Assembly: GCA_964399035.1 (NCBI GenBank)
Contig: CAYNPH010000097.1
Span: 1-64,000, forward strand
Length of the DNA: 64,000 nucleotides
Reading direction: 5' to 3'
Origin: WAOL01 sp964399035
Lineage (GTDB): Archaea; Thermoproteota; Thermoprotei_A; Sulfolobales; NBVN01
The notes below the pieces were generated by a model. It made no database searches. It was not told the DNA's origin and was given only the letters and a program-made list of their open reading frames with translations. This document shows, piece by piece, positions 16,832 to 25,375 of this stretch; the first letter of the stretch is position 1; every line of letters begins with the position of its first letter. The position numbers were made by a program, and so were the translations under genes.

Positions 16832-17434
16832 TCACTCTCGAGCATCCTTAAACCTAAAGCTACCGCTTTGCAATAGTGTTAATGCCTCCCTCCTTAACGC
16901 CTCATCCTCCCTGAAAACCCCCCGTACCTCCATAGTCGTTAGGTACATGGGTTCCTCAACACCCCTCACTAGCGCACAGGTATGTATAGCATCCACAAGC
17001 ACCATTAATCCCTTGGGCCTTAGTTTTTCGTAGAGAAAATCCGCGACCTGCCTTGTCAACCGTTCCTGAACCTGCAGCCTCTTAGCGAAGGCATCCACGA
17101 TCCTTGCAAACTTGCTGAATCCTAGTATAGCTCCGTCCGGCACGTAGGCTATGTGCGCATATCCAAAGAATGGCAGAAGGTGGTGCTCACATACTGAACG
17201 CACTGGTACGTCCCTCACAACCACCACACCGCTCTTCACACCTGTGTCAGATGCTCTGAACGTCTTCAAGTGCGTGGCGGGATCCTCCCTATACCCTGCT
17301 GAAAGTTCCTCCAACCACATCCTAGCGACCCTGACTGGCGTTTCTCTAAGCCCCTCACGCTCCGGGTTTTCACCGATGAGTAGAAGGAACTCACGAACCA
17401 ATTCCTCAAGCCTCTTCGCCCTCTCGTTCATCAT
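16832..17434 (-). CDS. folE: GTP cyclohydrolase I, type IA
   Basis: Converts GTP to 7,8-dihydroneopterin triphosphate. 200 residues, normal length. Zinc and catalytic residues are intact: Cys82 and His84-His85 in SVCEHHLLPFFG, and His151-Thr-Cys153 in DAIHTCALVRGV. The family core TPxRVARMW and QVQERLTRQVADFL is also present. In archaea the product would feed pterin and/or the 7-deazaguanine route to archaeosine. Many archaea instead use the MptA (type IB) enzyme. GGAGGCGG precedes ATG 17434. It overlaps the upstream CDF transporter gene by 29 nt, so expression is coupled. Confidence 0.94.
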   Translation of the reverse strand: MMNERAKRLEELVREFLLLIGENPEREGLRETPVRVARMWLEELSAGYREDPATHLKTFRASDTGVKSGVVVVRDVPVRSVCEHHLLPFFGYAHIAYVPDGAILGFSKFARIVDAFAKRLQVQERLTRQVADFLYEKLRPKGLMVLVDAIHTCALVRGVEEPMYLTTMEVRGVFREDEALRREALTLLQSGSFRFKDARE

Positions 17435-18251
17435 GACTTGCCGCCTCCAGCGCTATGGTCACGTCGGCGTTGAAACGTTCCTTAATTACGCGTTCTGCCT
17501 GAGCTATTAAGTGATTAACCTCATCCACCCTCGTGCCCGGAGGAACCCTTACAACCACATCACCATGTAATGTGGCGTCATCCACCATCCTCAGCCTTAC
17601 CCTCACAGGCTCCAGCCCTAAGTCTCTTAACACGGACACTATACCCTGCACAGTTGGTTGCGGTGGCGCTGTATCACTAACTATCTTGATCACATCCCGC
17701 GTGATCAACGCTAGCTCGTAGAATATGTACGCAGCAAGGATCCATGCACCAGCATAATCGATTATGTAGGAGTACAGCGCACCAGCTACTGAGGAGGCTA
17801 TCACAACGCCGCTCTCTATTAACTCACTGACTGTAAATACTGAGTACGGCAGGAATGCCCTCCCCCAGCGCCTAGAGAGAGCTATTACTACGGAGTACGT
17901 TGCGAAACCCAGCACAGCAAGTATCGGCGCGTTTATCGAAACGCTGTAGGGTTTTGGACTCATGAGTTCAGTGACGGCTATTCCAGCCACGAAAGAGTAT
18001 GACATTAGCGTGAGTATCGTGCCGCCATACGTTAGCCTCCTATGACCGTAGTGATGATCCCTGTCAGGGGGCCTTAAGCTTCTCGTGAAGTACGTTATCG
18101 TAGCTGCTAGTGCCGCTAGGTTGGCAATCGACGTTAATGCATCAACCAGCAATGACTTAGAACCATAAACTACACCACCAACTATCTTGAACGTCGCAGC
18201 TAGCGTTGAGAGACCGAACAGCACAGCCAGCTTTAGGTTCCTGCTAGTCAC
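17406..18251 (-). CDS. Cation diffusion facilitator-like transporter with altered metal site
   Basis: A 281-residue CDF-family protein with about six membrane helices and a C-terminal cytoplasmic ferredoxin-like domain (about 200-275). Recognisable parts: SLLVDALTSIANL in helix 2, the loop DHHYGHRR (canonical DxxHxxGH), and APPQPTVQGIVSVL in the cytoplasmic domain. The transport-site residues deviate: Asp37 is kept but the second acid is Ser41, and the HxxxD of helix 5 reads Glu143...Ser147 (SELIES). It may carry another ion or be inactive as a zinc/iron exporter. GTG start with AAGGAT upstream. It overlaps folE. Confidence 0.85.
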   Translation of the reverse strand: MTSRNLKLAVLFGLSTLAATFKIVGGVVYGSKSLLVDALTSIANLAALAATITYFTRSLRPPDRDHHYGHRRLTYGGTILTLMSYSFVAGIAVTELMSPKPYSVSINAPILAVLGFATYSVVIALSRRWGRAFLPYSVFTVSELIESGVVIASSVAGALYSYIIDYAGAWILAAYIFYELALITRDVIKIVSDTAPPQPTVQGIVSVLRDLGLEPVRVRLRMVDDATLHGDVVVRVPPGTRVDEVNHLIAQAERVIKERFNADVTIALEAASHDEREGEEA

Positions 18252-18329
18252 TCCGCATCCTTCGTGATTGTTAGGTGGAGGCTTTATGATTTATGGGGGT
18301 GAGGGTGGGGGTTGGGGGTAAGGAGAGGG

Positions 18330-18590
18330 TTAGGAAGCCACGAGGGTAACGGTCTTCAGAACACCTGGTAGTCTCCTTATCTTAGTTATCACTTTGTCTA
18401 GCTTCTTTATTGACGGCGCCTCTATCACGGCAACTATATCGAACTCACCGAACACTAAATCAGTATATACCTTGACGTCATCGTCAATTTCCTTAATTTT
18501 CTCCGCGACTTCGTGGTCGGACCCTATTTCCACGACCATTAGCACGTATGCTTTGATACCTCTCTCCTCCTCGCTCAAGGGTGGGAACAC
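18330..18590 (-). CDS. Stand-alone Lrp/AsnC ligand-binding (RAM) domain protein
   Basis: An 86-residue protein equal to the C-terminal half of Lrp/AsnC regulators, without the HTH: IKAYVLMVVEIGSDHEVAEKIKEI, VYTDLVFGEFDIVAVIEAPSIKKLDKVITKIRRLPGVLKTVTLV. Stand-alone RAM domains form dimers or octamers and bind amino acids; they can modulate full-length Lrp regulators. The start is GTG 18590, or TTG 18578 which has GAGGTG upstream. A TATA-like ATTTAAATA lies at about 18613-18623. Confidence 0.85.
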   Translation of the reverse strand: MFPPLSEEERGIKAYVLMVVEIGSDHEVAEKIKEIDDDVKVYTDLVFGEFDIVAVIEAPSIKKLDKVITKIRRLPGVLKTVTLVAS

Positions 18591-18704
18591 CTCGGTATTA
18601 GTGTGTCTAGTGATATTTAAATTTATTTTTCAGTCTCCAAGTAACTGCTAATTAATAATTATGGAAATCATATTAACATTTAAACTATAATTTTAGGATT
18701 TGCG

Positions 18705-19247
18705 TTAAATCCTAACGTTTTTTCCTAGGATTGACGAGAGCCGCTTCTTTAGTTCCGAAGCCCACGCACTGACTCTTATCGATGATGGGTCAGGTATTGA
18801 GTCGGGGTCAAGGGGCCTTAAGTCGAGGACTGGGGTTCCGTTGAAGAGGTCGAGGCCCTTTACCTTAAGGAGCCTTCCGTCACGTCCTAGGAACTCGACG
18901 ATATCTATAGCTATTGGGTTGGGACGGTCGGGGGAGTCCGTGGCGAAGACCCCAACTAGGGGTAGTTCCTTTAAGGGGATGCCGAAGCGGGTAAGCAACC
19001 TTGGCTTGACCCTAAGTACCTTTCTATGCCACGGCACTGCCCTGTGAAGCCACGCAATAATTATTAAGTGGGAGAAGCCCTCTATTCCCTCTAGCCCCGG
19101 TTCGTATTCCGGCAGTATCTCTATGATTCCCTCGACACCTCCACTTATCCATGCGTTTCGAACTTCATCGTCACTCGCGTTAATGCGTACGTACCCTATG
19201 GGTTCTATCTCTATTGGGATTTCCCAATCACGCTTCAACGTAACCAC
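18705..19247 (-). CDS. trmO: tRNA N6-methyladenosine-37 methyltransferase TrmO-like (TsaA family)
   Basis: A TsaA/UPF0066 beta-barrel SAM enzyme of 180 residues. Conserved features: IEPIGYVRINAS at the start, IEGFSHLIIIAWLH, and the signature VFATDSPDRPNPIAIDIVEF (canonical form RSPxRPNPI). The bacterial homolog methylates t6A37 of tRNA-Thr; archaeal members are assumed similar. Here Asp replaces the Arg before SP, a small deviation. GTG start with AGGGTGG. Monocistronic; the 115-bp gap downstream holds the promoter of the next gene on the same strand. Confidence 0.87.
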   Translation of the reverse strand: MVTLKRDWEIPIEIEPIGYVRINASDDEVRNAWISGGVEGIIEILPEYEPGLEGIEGFSHLIIIAWLHRAVPWHRKVLRVKPRLLTRFGIPLKELPLVGVFATDSPDRPNPIAIDIVEFLGRDGRLLKVKGLDLFNGTPVLDLRPLDPDSIPDPSSIRVSAWASELKKRLSSILGKNVRI

Positions 19248-19370
19248 CCTAGAGATTGGTGCCCAAAGCTACTCATTAATGCTTTCCGCACATGACTTAC
19301 TACCGTAAATGAAACTAGTACCATTGATTCAGAAACCTTGATTTCCCCGGCAGGCATAGTTTGCTGGGTG

Positions 19371-19397
19371 CTTAACACGTACGGGGGACGTGTTAAG
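19371..19397. promoter_or_regulatory. Perfect 10-bp inverted repeat at the 2-hydroxyacid dehydrogenase start
   Basis: CTTAACACGT (19371-19380) and ACGTGTTAAG (19388-19397) are perfect inverted repeats around a 7-bp spacer (ACGGGGG). The repeat ends three bases before GTG 19401. In DNA it could be an operator; in RNA it would form a 10-bp hairpin directly before, or in place of, the ribosome binding site. Confidence 0.6.
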
Positions 19398-19400
19398 GTA

Positions 19401-20396
19401 GTGTTCTTGTTTAAGCCACATAGGGTCGCACGTGAGGTACTGATTAACGCGGGATTCATTGTTAAGTACTACCGCGGTAGGGATGCCTTAACTGACGAGG
19501 AGTGGGTGACAAGCGAGCTTAAGAATGCGGACGTTGTTGTTGTCACACCATATCAGACGGTTGACGATTCGCTGCTCGCGGTAGCTCCTGAGTTAAAGCT
19601 ACTTATGGTTCACGGATCGGGGTACGATCGTCTCGACCTCGAGGCCTTAGGTAGGCGTTGTGTGTGCGTGGCTAACGCACCCGACTACGTTGCGGATGCT
19701 GTTGCTGAGCACGCACTAGCGCTGACTCTCGCAGTTCTTAGGAACGTGGTTACGGGGGACAATTACGTTAGGTCTGGCGAATGGCGTGAGGGCGCAGCCC
19801 CCCGCAAGTTCTTGGGCCTCCAACTTGCGGGAAGGAAGGTCGGGATCGTGGGGCTTGGGAGAGTAGGTGCTAGGGCAGCAGCTCTGTTCAAGGCTGTGGG
19901 CGCCTCAGTCACGTACTGGAGCCGAAGGAGGAAGGTTGAGGTTGAGCACGCCTTAGGAATAAGGTTCGAGGGTCTAGAGGAACTTCTCTCAACCAGTGAC
20001 GTGGTCGTGATTTCCGTCGCGCTAACGCCTAAGACAAGGGGCCTCATTGGACGTAGGGAATTGAACCTTATGAAGGAGGGGGCCTTGCTAGTCAATGTTG
20101 CTAGGGGTGAGATCATAGATATGGACGCGTTAATTGAGGCCCTCCAGGAGGGGCGGATTAAGGCAGCACTAGATGTGTTCCCTGAGGAACCCCTCCCGAA
20201 GGATCACCCATTGACGAAGCTAAGCAACGTAGTATTCACGCCTCACATAGCTGGCTACACCCTAGAGTCCGTCATATATACTGGGAGGTACGTTGCTGAA
20301 GCCATAATAGGGTACTTCATCGAAAGACGAGTACCTCCAACCGCATTAAACGCTGAGAGATGTGTTGAGTGCTTAAAGAAGCGTTTCAGTAAGTGA
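19401..20396 (+). CDS. D-isomer-specific 2-hydroxyacid dehydrogenase
   Basis: NAD(P)-dependent oxidoreductase of the phosphoglycerate/glyoxylate dehydrogenase superfamily, 332 residues. Catalytic residues present: Arg235 (NVARGE), Glu263 (DVFPEEP) and His282 (TPHIAGYT); the nucleotide motif GLGRVG lies at about 151-156. The closest functional guesses are glyoxylate/hydroxypyruvate reductase or 3-phosphoglycerate dehydrogenase without an ACT domain; the choice is open. A longer frame from TTG 19338 exists, but its first 21 residues match no family and are encoded by the inverted repeat, so GTG 19401 is preferred. Monocistronic. Confidence 0.88.
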   Translation: MFLFKPHRVAREVLINAGFIVKYYRGRDALTDEEWVTSELKNADVVVVTPYQTVDDSLLAVAPELKLLMVHGSGYDRLDLEALGRRCVCVANAPDYVADAVAEHALALTLAVLRNVVTGDNYVRSGEWREGAAPRKFLGLQLAGRKVGIVGLGRVGARAAALFKAVGASVTYWSRRRKVEVEHALGIRFEGLEELLSTSDVVVISVALTPKTRGLIGRRELNLMKEGALLVNVARGEIIDMDALIEALQEGRIKAALDVFPEEPLPKDHPLTKLSNVVFTPHIAGYTLESVIYTGRYVAEAIIGYFIERRVPPTALNAERCVECLKKRFSK

Positions 20397-20411
20397 TAAA
20401 GCGTTCCTTCC

Positions 20412-21071
20412 TTAAGTGAAGAAGTATAGGGCTAACGCAACAGCAAATAGCGCGACCCACTCCCCCGGCGCCCCCCTAAGTACCTTGAAGCCGTCGAGCG
20501 GCGGTATCGGGATGAGGTTGAAGAGCGCTATCCATGCATTGACGCTCCCCACAGCTAAGGCGTAATAATGCCATGGGAAAGGCAGCGCGGTTGATACTAC
20601 TAGGGTTATGATGGCTACAGCTATGTTCGCTAAGGGACCGGCCTCGGCAACGCGTATCTCTGCCTTGGGGTTGCTGATGGGGTATAGCGCCATTATATAG
20701 ACTGCTCCGGGGGCCGCGAACACGAATGTTCTCCCAAGGAACTTAGTTGAGAAGAGAGCCAGCGCTAGGGCCAGCGCTAGGCCGGCGTACCATGCCCTGT
20801 ACTTGGCGTAGAGCCCATACCTCCTAGCTACCTGCCTGTGTGAGAGTTCATGAGCTATGAATGCCGTCGCGACCGCGACGCCCGCGATAGCTAGGCCTAT
20901 TAGGTGCCCTGTGAGGAGGGATGCGGCTCCGAATGCTATGGTTAGGACAGCCCACGAAATGATTAGGTCGATAACTTCCCGTAGATCCACCTTCTTTCTC
21001 TTAGGTGGTTGGATAACCACCCACCCGTACCCATATCCTCCGCTTCCGTAGTATCCCAACGCTGTGCACAC
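20412..21071 (-). CDS. Site-2-protease-like membrane metalloprotease (M50)
   Basis: A 219-residue intramembrane zinc protease. The HExxH motif is at 74-78 (HELSH) in a membrane helix, and the third ligand Asp193 is in IPIPPLDGF, the NxxPxPxxDG motif. Five or six membrane helices, no PDZ domain. The N-terminal soluble part is Gly/Tyr-rich (GYYGSGGYGYGWVV). Such proteases cut membrane-bound regulators; no substrate is visible nearby. GTG 21071 is the longest start; a TTG five codons later is possible. Convergent with the dehydrogenase gene. Confidence 0.87.
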   Translation of the reverse strand: MCTALGYYGSGGYGYGWVVIQPPKRKKVDLREVIDLIISWAVLTIAFGAASLLTGHLIGLAIAGVAVATAFIAHELSHRQVARRYGLYAKYRAWYAGLALALALALFSTKFLGRTFVFAAPGAVYIMALYPISNPKAEIRVAEAGPLANIAVAIITLVVSTALPFPWHYYALAVGSVNAWIALFNLIPIPPLDGFKVLRGAPGEWVALFAVALALYFFT

Positions 21072-21107
21072 CTGGTTAAACTGAGTTGAAGGGTTAAAAG
21101 CTAGGCG

Positions 21108-21989
21108 CTACGTGCTCACACCACTTAACGCTTCCCGCTCCCTACCGAGTAAGTTTATTGCCACAGGCTCCTTTACGTGTAAGTCCAGTTGCGGGAACGG
21201 TATCTCGATCCCGGCCTCATCTAGGGTTGCCTTCACCTTAGCCACTAACTCCATGTAAGTCTCGAACCACATGCTTGTTGGCACCCAGCACCTCAGCTTA
21301 AGCACTATTGCTGAGTCAGAGTAATCCACGACATATACCTTAGGAGGCGGGTACACTAGAACTAGTGGGTGCTCCTCAAGCATCCTGCGTAGGGCCTCCC
21401 TAGCTCTCTCGATATCTGACTTGTAGGAGATACCTATGGGTATGTCTATTCTCCTAGCGACGCTCTTGCTGTAGTTGCTTATGTCCGAATTCATTAGTTT
21501 CTCGTTAGGTATCCTAACTAAGACACCGTCCCACGTCCTTATCTTGGTTGACACCATCGATATGTCCTCCACCCTCCCAACGTAGTCTAGAACCTTGATC
21601 GGGTCCCCTATCTTAAAGGGTCTCTCAATGTACAGCAATAGACCGCTGAAGAAGTTCGCGAAAACCGTCTGGGCCGCAAAACCTATGACTAAGCTCGCAA
21701 AACCGCCTACCATCAGTAAGCCCGTTAATTGTATACCGAACGGTGAGAGGGCCGCCACAACACCGATTAATATTATGCCGTAGACCACGATCTTCTCTAT
21801 GCCCACGTATATGTGTGGTGGCACCTTAGGTCTTAAAGACCTTCTGAGCCAGTACCTTATGAACACTGCTACAGCTACTGTAACTCCTATGGCGGCAGCT
21901 ACCCCTACGTATAGAAGTATTTGCCTTTCAAGTGCCGGTAAAGCTTCAAACATCGTGCCTAACTTATGAAGCATGTCCTGCGGGAACAT
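21108..21989 (-). CDS. mscS: Small-conductance mechanosensitive channel (MscS family)
   Basis: A 293-residue MscS channel. Three N-terminal helices, of which the pore-lining third has the signature GFASLVIGFAAQTVFANFFSGLLLYIERPFKIGDPIKV. The beta domain follows (GRVEDISMVSTKIRTWDGVLVRIPNEKLMNSDISNYS) and then the alpha/beta C-terminal domain. It opens on membrane tension to release osmolytes. It starts 1 nt after the end of the gene at 21991, so the two are co-expressed. Confidence 0.93.
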   Translation of the reverse strand: MFPQDMLHKLGTMFEALPALERQILLYVGVAAAIGVTVAVAVFIRYWLRRSLRPKVPPHIYVGIEKIVVYGIILIGVVAALSPFGIQLTGLLMVGGFASLVIGFAAQTVFANFFSGLLLYIERPFKIGDPIKVLDYVGRVEDISMVSTKIRTWDGVLVRIPNEKLMNSDISNYSKSVARRIDIPIGISYKSDIERAREALRRMLEEHPLVLVYPPPKVYVVDYSDSAIVLKLRCWVPTSMWFETYMELVAKVKATLDEAGIEIPFPQLDLHVKEPVAINLLGREREALSGVST

Positions 21990-21990
21990 C

Positions 21991-22650
21991 TTAAGGCCCC
22001 TCCCTAAACTCCATGTGGAAGTACCTCGCAGTATTGTGTTCGACTAGCCCGCGAACCTCCCTCAAACCTTCGGCAGGAGGGCTCTCCTCAACGCCACTTA
22101 CGTACACGATGTTATCCCGAACATGTCCTTTCATGGTGCCATAGAAAACCTGGAGACGTGGACTCTCCCTCACGTAAAGCTTGAGCATGTTTAACCTAAC
22201 GTAGATTCCCTTCACGACCTCCGGGGTAGGGGACTCGACAAGGATTTTACCTAGACCTTCAGCGCGATCCCACGAACTTGGGTTCGAGATAACGGCTGAC
22301 TTAAACCACCTGCAGATGATACCCTCATATGGGGTGCCCACAACAGTATGTTTAACTCTGAAGGGTGATAGGACCTTCAATACTCTCTCCCCCGCAGCCA
22401 CCCGCAGTTCGTATGGGATAGTGACCCACATACTAGTAGTTCCGGAAACAACTACTGGGGTCCCTAAATCGAGGTAGACGCACTCAGCTAACCGCACCGG
22501 TACGTGGGCAGGTAACGTAGGTTCAACGCCTATGGGTATATCGTCAACTAACACGAACTCCTCCTTAACGTAAGGATCCTCCACTAAGACCCTCCCAACC
22601 CGCCTCATTACTCTAGCGAGACCTACCCGTAACTCATTGTTCACTAACAC
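21991..22650 (-). CDS. Uncharacterised beta-rich protein upstream of mscS (DUF432-like?)
   Basis: A 219-residue soluble protein without signal peptide or membrane helix, rich in predicted strands. Segments such as VRLAECVYLDLGTPVVVSGTTSMWVTIPYELRV and YGTMKGHVRDNIVYVSG recall the archaeal DUF432 family, but I cannot confirm this. It is directly upstream of and almost touching the MscS gene, so it may modulate or assist the channel. Start ATG 22650. No catalytic motif recognised. Confidence 0.6.
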   Translation of the reverse strand: MLVNNELRVGLARVMRRVGRVLVEDPYVKEEFVLVDDIPIGVEPTLPAHVPVRLAECVYLDLGTPVVVSGTTSMWVTIPYELRVAAGERVLKVLSPFRVKHTVVGTPYEGIICRWFKSAVISNPSSWDRAEGLGKILVESPTPEVVKGIYVRLNMLKLYVRESPRLQVFYGTMKGHVRDNIVYVSGVEESPPAEGLREVRGLVEHNTARYFHMEFREGP

Positions 22651-22875
22651 TCCTCCCCCCTTAATTCCCTGCTAGGGACGAGTATGTTTAAATGAGGAGA
22701 GCCCTTACGGTTCAGCCGATGCATAGGAAGAACTGGTTGTATCAATTAACGTAACTGAATTTTACATTTCTCAATAAATTTTATACACGTAAAAACCTGA
22801 GTAAACTAAATTAAGCCTAGTATTACAGGATAACAGTACGTATCGAAAAAACTTAGAGAATAATAGGTGAGAGTC

Positions 22876-23355
22876 GTGCCAGGAAAGCGCTACGGTCTTC
22901 TAACCGAGAGGCAGTACACAGTCCTCAAATTAAGGATAGCGGGCAAAACCCAAGAGGAGATAGCCCGGATGCTCGGAACCTCAAGAGAGAACATATCGAT
23001 CATAGAGAAGAGGGCTTGGCGTAAAGTCCGCCTAGCGGAGGAAACCCTAAGGTACGTCAAGGAGTTACTCTCAGTAGCTAAGGTCACCATACCGCCGGGA
23101 ACCCACCTAGTTCAGGTTCCCGGAATGCTGATAGCCGCTGCAGATAAGGCTAGTGTGAAGTTAAAGGGCAACTTCACGAGAATATACGATGAAATACGAT
23201 TCAGAGCCGAGGACTGCATCAAGGGAACCCACGTAGTTAAGCCAGTAACGGTCGTGATTTACAGGGACGGAACCTTCGAGGTTGTATCCGAGGACTCCCA
23301 GAAAAGCATAAGGGAGAAGGTCAGGAGCACCATACGTGTAGGGAACAGCCACTAG
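22876..23355 (+). CDS. Tfx family DNA-binding protein
   Basis: A 160-residue archaeal regulator of the Tfx family (named from the Methanothermobacter protein that binds near the fmdECB operon promoter). The N-terminal HTH is YGLLTERQYTVLKLRIAGKTQEEIARMLGTSRENISIIEKRAWRKV, with the usual Tfx C-terminal domain (FTRIYDEIRFRAEDCIKGTHVVKPVTVVIYRDGTFEV). GTG 22876 has AGGTGAG five bases upstream, so GTG 22867 is less likely. The AT-rich upstream region contains AATTTTATAC at about 22777, a possible TATA box. Target genes are unknown. Confidence 0.9.
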   Translation: MPGKRYGLLTERQYTVLKLRIAGKTQEEIARMLGTSRENISIIEKRAWRKVRLAEETLRYVKELLSVAKVTIPPGTHLVQVPGMLIAAADKASVKLKGNFTRIYDEIRFRAEDCIKGTHVVKPVTVVIYRDGTFEVVSEDSQKSIREKVRSTIRVGNSH

Positions 23356-23383
23356 TGAATCACGTTTTAAACGCCCCTTAATC

Positions 23384-23389
23384 TTTTTT
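23384..23389 (+). terminator. T-run after the Tfx gene
   Basis: Six consecutive T downstream of the Tfx stop codon, between convergent genes. Confidence 0.45.
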
Positions 23390-23481
23390 CAAAACACCTG
23401 ATCGCTTGCTGGGGTATGTTACGATGATGCCTACTGATTTGCTAACGCTTTAGTGTCCTGGAAAATAAGTTGCCCTTACTC

Positions 23482-24753
23482 TCAACCACCTGTGCACACG
23501 TCCTCAACTTTTTCCTTGGCAAGCCGGTCCTTGAGCTTCACTATCGTCTTGAGCACCTCGATGAACCTATCGACCTCCTCCACGGTGTTATAGATGTAGT
23601 AGCTCGCCCTCACAGTTCCCTTAATGCCTAGTCTGTAGTGTAGAGGGTGTGCGCAGTGCCCTCCAGTCCTTACCGCTATTCCGAATAGATCGAGTGCCTT
23701 ACCGACGGTATGGTAATGCAGACCCTTCACATTGAAGGAGACCACGCCGCCCCTTACCTCAGGGTTCTTCGGGCCGTATACGTCGACATCGTTCGCTAGC
23801 TCTTTGAAGCGTTTTAGCGTGTGCCTTACCAGTTCCTTCTCATGCTCCCTTACGTTCTCCATGCCTATCCTTGTGAGGTACTTTACCGCTTCGGCTAGCC
23901 CTATTGCCCCCGCTATGTTTGGGGTGCCTGCCTCGAAGCGCCATGGTAGGTCATGCCAGACCACGGAGTCCAGCGTGACGTCCTTTATTGTGTCGCCCCC
24001 TGACTTGAACGGCTCTAGATCCTCTAGAATATCCTTCCTGCCCCAGAGTATGCCTGTCCCTGTGGGGCCCAGCATCTTGTGCCCGCTGAAGGCTAGGAAA
24101 TCGATCCCTAGGTCTCTGACGTCCGTGGGTGCGTGCGGTACCCATTGCGCACCGTCAGCCACTACTATGGCGCCCACGCTGTGGGCTATCTTAACTATTC
24201 TTTTCACGTCGTTCATCGTTCCGAGCACGTTGCTCATCATTGGGAACGCCACTACCTTCGTTCTCTCGCTAATCATTTCCTCGAGCATGTCGTACCTTAG
24301 TAGCCCGTCACCGGTTATGTCAACGTACCGTATCTTTGCCCCAGTGATTTCAGCAACTTTCCTCCAGGGTAGCATATTGCTGTGGTGATCCATTACCGTG
24401 AGTATTATTTCGTCTCCCTCACGGAGGTTCTTGAGGCCCCAGGTATGCGCGATTATGTTTATGCTCTCGGTTGTGTTGTACGTTAGTATTACTTCCTCCC
24501 ACGAGTACGCGTTTATAAAGTGAGCTATGACTTCATGTGCTTCCTCGAACGCCTCGCTCGCTTCCTGTGAGAGGGTGTGGAATCCTCGGTGGACGTTCGC
24601 GTTATATTGCAGGTAAAACCTAGCTATGGCGGCAACAACCTGGATCGGTCTTTGAGTGGTTGCCGCGTTGTCGAAGTATATTAAGGGATTTCCATTCACC
24701 GTGCGTCTAAGTATTGGGAAGTCCTTCCTTATCTCCTCGACGTTAAGCCCCAC
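23482..24753 (-). CDS. sufS: Cysteine desulfurase SufS family
   Basis: PLP enzyme of 423 residues that removes sulfur from cysteine for Fe-S clusters or sulfur transfer. PLP lysine Lys226 in SGHKMLGPTG, the catalytic cysteine Cys367 in RTGGHCAHPL, and the N-terminal IYFDNAATTQRP are intact. The C-terminus ends with CTGG, an extra cysteine. The gene overlaps the upstream thioredoxin-like gene by 11 nt. No SufBCD or SufU is visible in the window, so the acceptor may be encoded elsewhere, or the neighbour may take that role. Confidence 0.92.
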   Translation of the reverse strand: MGLNVEEIRKDFPILRRTVNGNPLIYFDNAATTQRPIQVVAAIARFYLQYNANVHRGFHTLSQEASEAFEEAHEVIAHFINAYSWEEVILTYNTTESINIIAHTWGLKNLREGDEIILTVMDHHSNMLPWRKVAEITGAKIRYVDITGDGLLRYDMLEEMISERTKVVAFPMMSNVLGTMNDVKRIVKIAHSVGAIVVADGAQWVPHAPTDVRDLGIDFLAFSGHKMLGPTGTGILWGRKDILEDLEPFKSGGDTIKDVTLDSVVWHDLPWRFEAGTPNIAGAIGLAEAVKYLTRIGMENVREHEKELVRHTLKRFKELANDVDVYGPKNPEVRGGVVSFNVKGLHYHTVGKALDLFGIAVRTGGHCAHPLHYRLGIKGTVRASYYIYNTVEEVDRFIEVLKTIVKLKDRLAKEKVEDVCTGG

Positions 24754-25315
24754 CCTTGCTCGCCTCCTCTATTAGTTTCTTGAGTAACTTAAGGAGTGTA
24801 TCCTCGTCCTTGATAGGCTTCCTTACTGGCTCACCTCTCTCCGCCTTCTCGGCACGTTCCTTGAATGTCGGGACGGCCTTCTCTAACTCGAGGTCAGTGA
24901 GAACCCCCTCGTACTTCTCCTTATACTTTATCTCACCATTCTTTACATGGACTAAGTACGTAGTTGGCGATGCATGCACGTCGAAGTACGTGAATGTCGC
25001 TGCCGCTGTAGGTGACACGCATTCCCTAGCAAACCATCCGCACAGCACTATCACGAACCTGTAGTCGTTAAGCCTCCTTGCGTGCTTCCTCACGAAGGGG
25101 TACCAGTAAATGTCGTATCTACGGCAGGCTGGACACTTAGTATTATCGAAATAAATAGTGTAGTAACCGTCATCCTTAGGGACGTACGGATCTGGGTCGT
25201 CCGAGGGCAACATCACCCACATATCGTCCTTGGGGTCATACAGGTACACGCCTTGCGGGGATGTTGAACCCACTTCCTTAAGTCGCGTTATCTTCTTCGC
25301 CACGGCTTTCCCCAC
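24743..25315 (-). CDS. Thioredoxin-fold protein with CPAC motif, coupled to sufS
   Basis: A 190-residue soluble protein. Thioredoxin-like core with the redox motif CPAC at 61-64 (FDNTKCPACRRYDIYW), further Cys at GWFAREC, and the cis-proline region as ASPTTYLV. An N-terminal 45-residue extension and a charged helical C-terminus are outside the fold. It precedes and overlaps sufS; a plausible role is reducing the persulfide or receiving sulfur from the desulfurase, which is inference from coupling. TATA-like AAGTTTATTTG near 25341-25351 upstream. Confidence 0.82.
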   Translation of the reverse strand: MGKAVAKKITRLKEVGSTSPQGVYLYDPKDDMWVMLPSDDPDPYVPKDDGYYTIYFDNTKCPACRRYDIYWYPFVRKHARRLNDYRFVIVLCGWFARECVSPTAAATFTYFDVHASPTTYLVHVKNGEIKYKEKYEGVLTDLELEKAVPTFKERAEKAERGEPVRKPIKDEDTLLKLLKKLIEEASKGGA

Positions 25316-25375
25316 ATTATCCGTTAGCAGGATGTTTCAAATAAACTTAAACTTGATCCAAGTACAATACCTCAA

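Noticed and set aside
23732..24388. 218-codon open frame on the plus strand opposite sufS
   Set aside because: Antisense to a gene with intact catalytic residues; Ser/Pro-rich translation without domain features.
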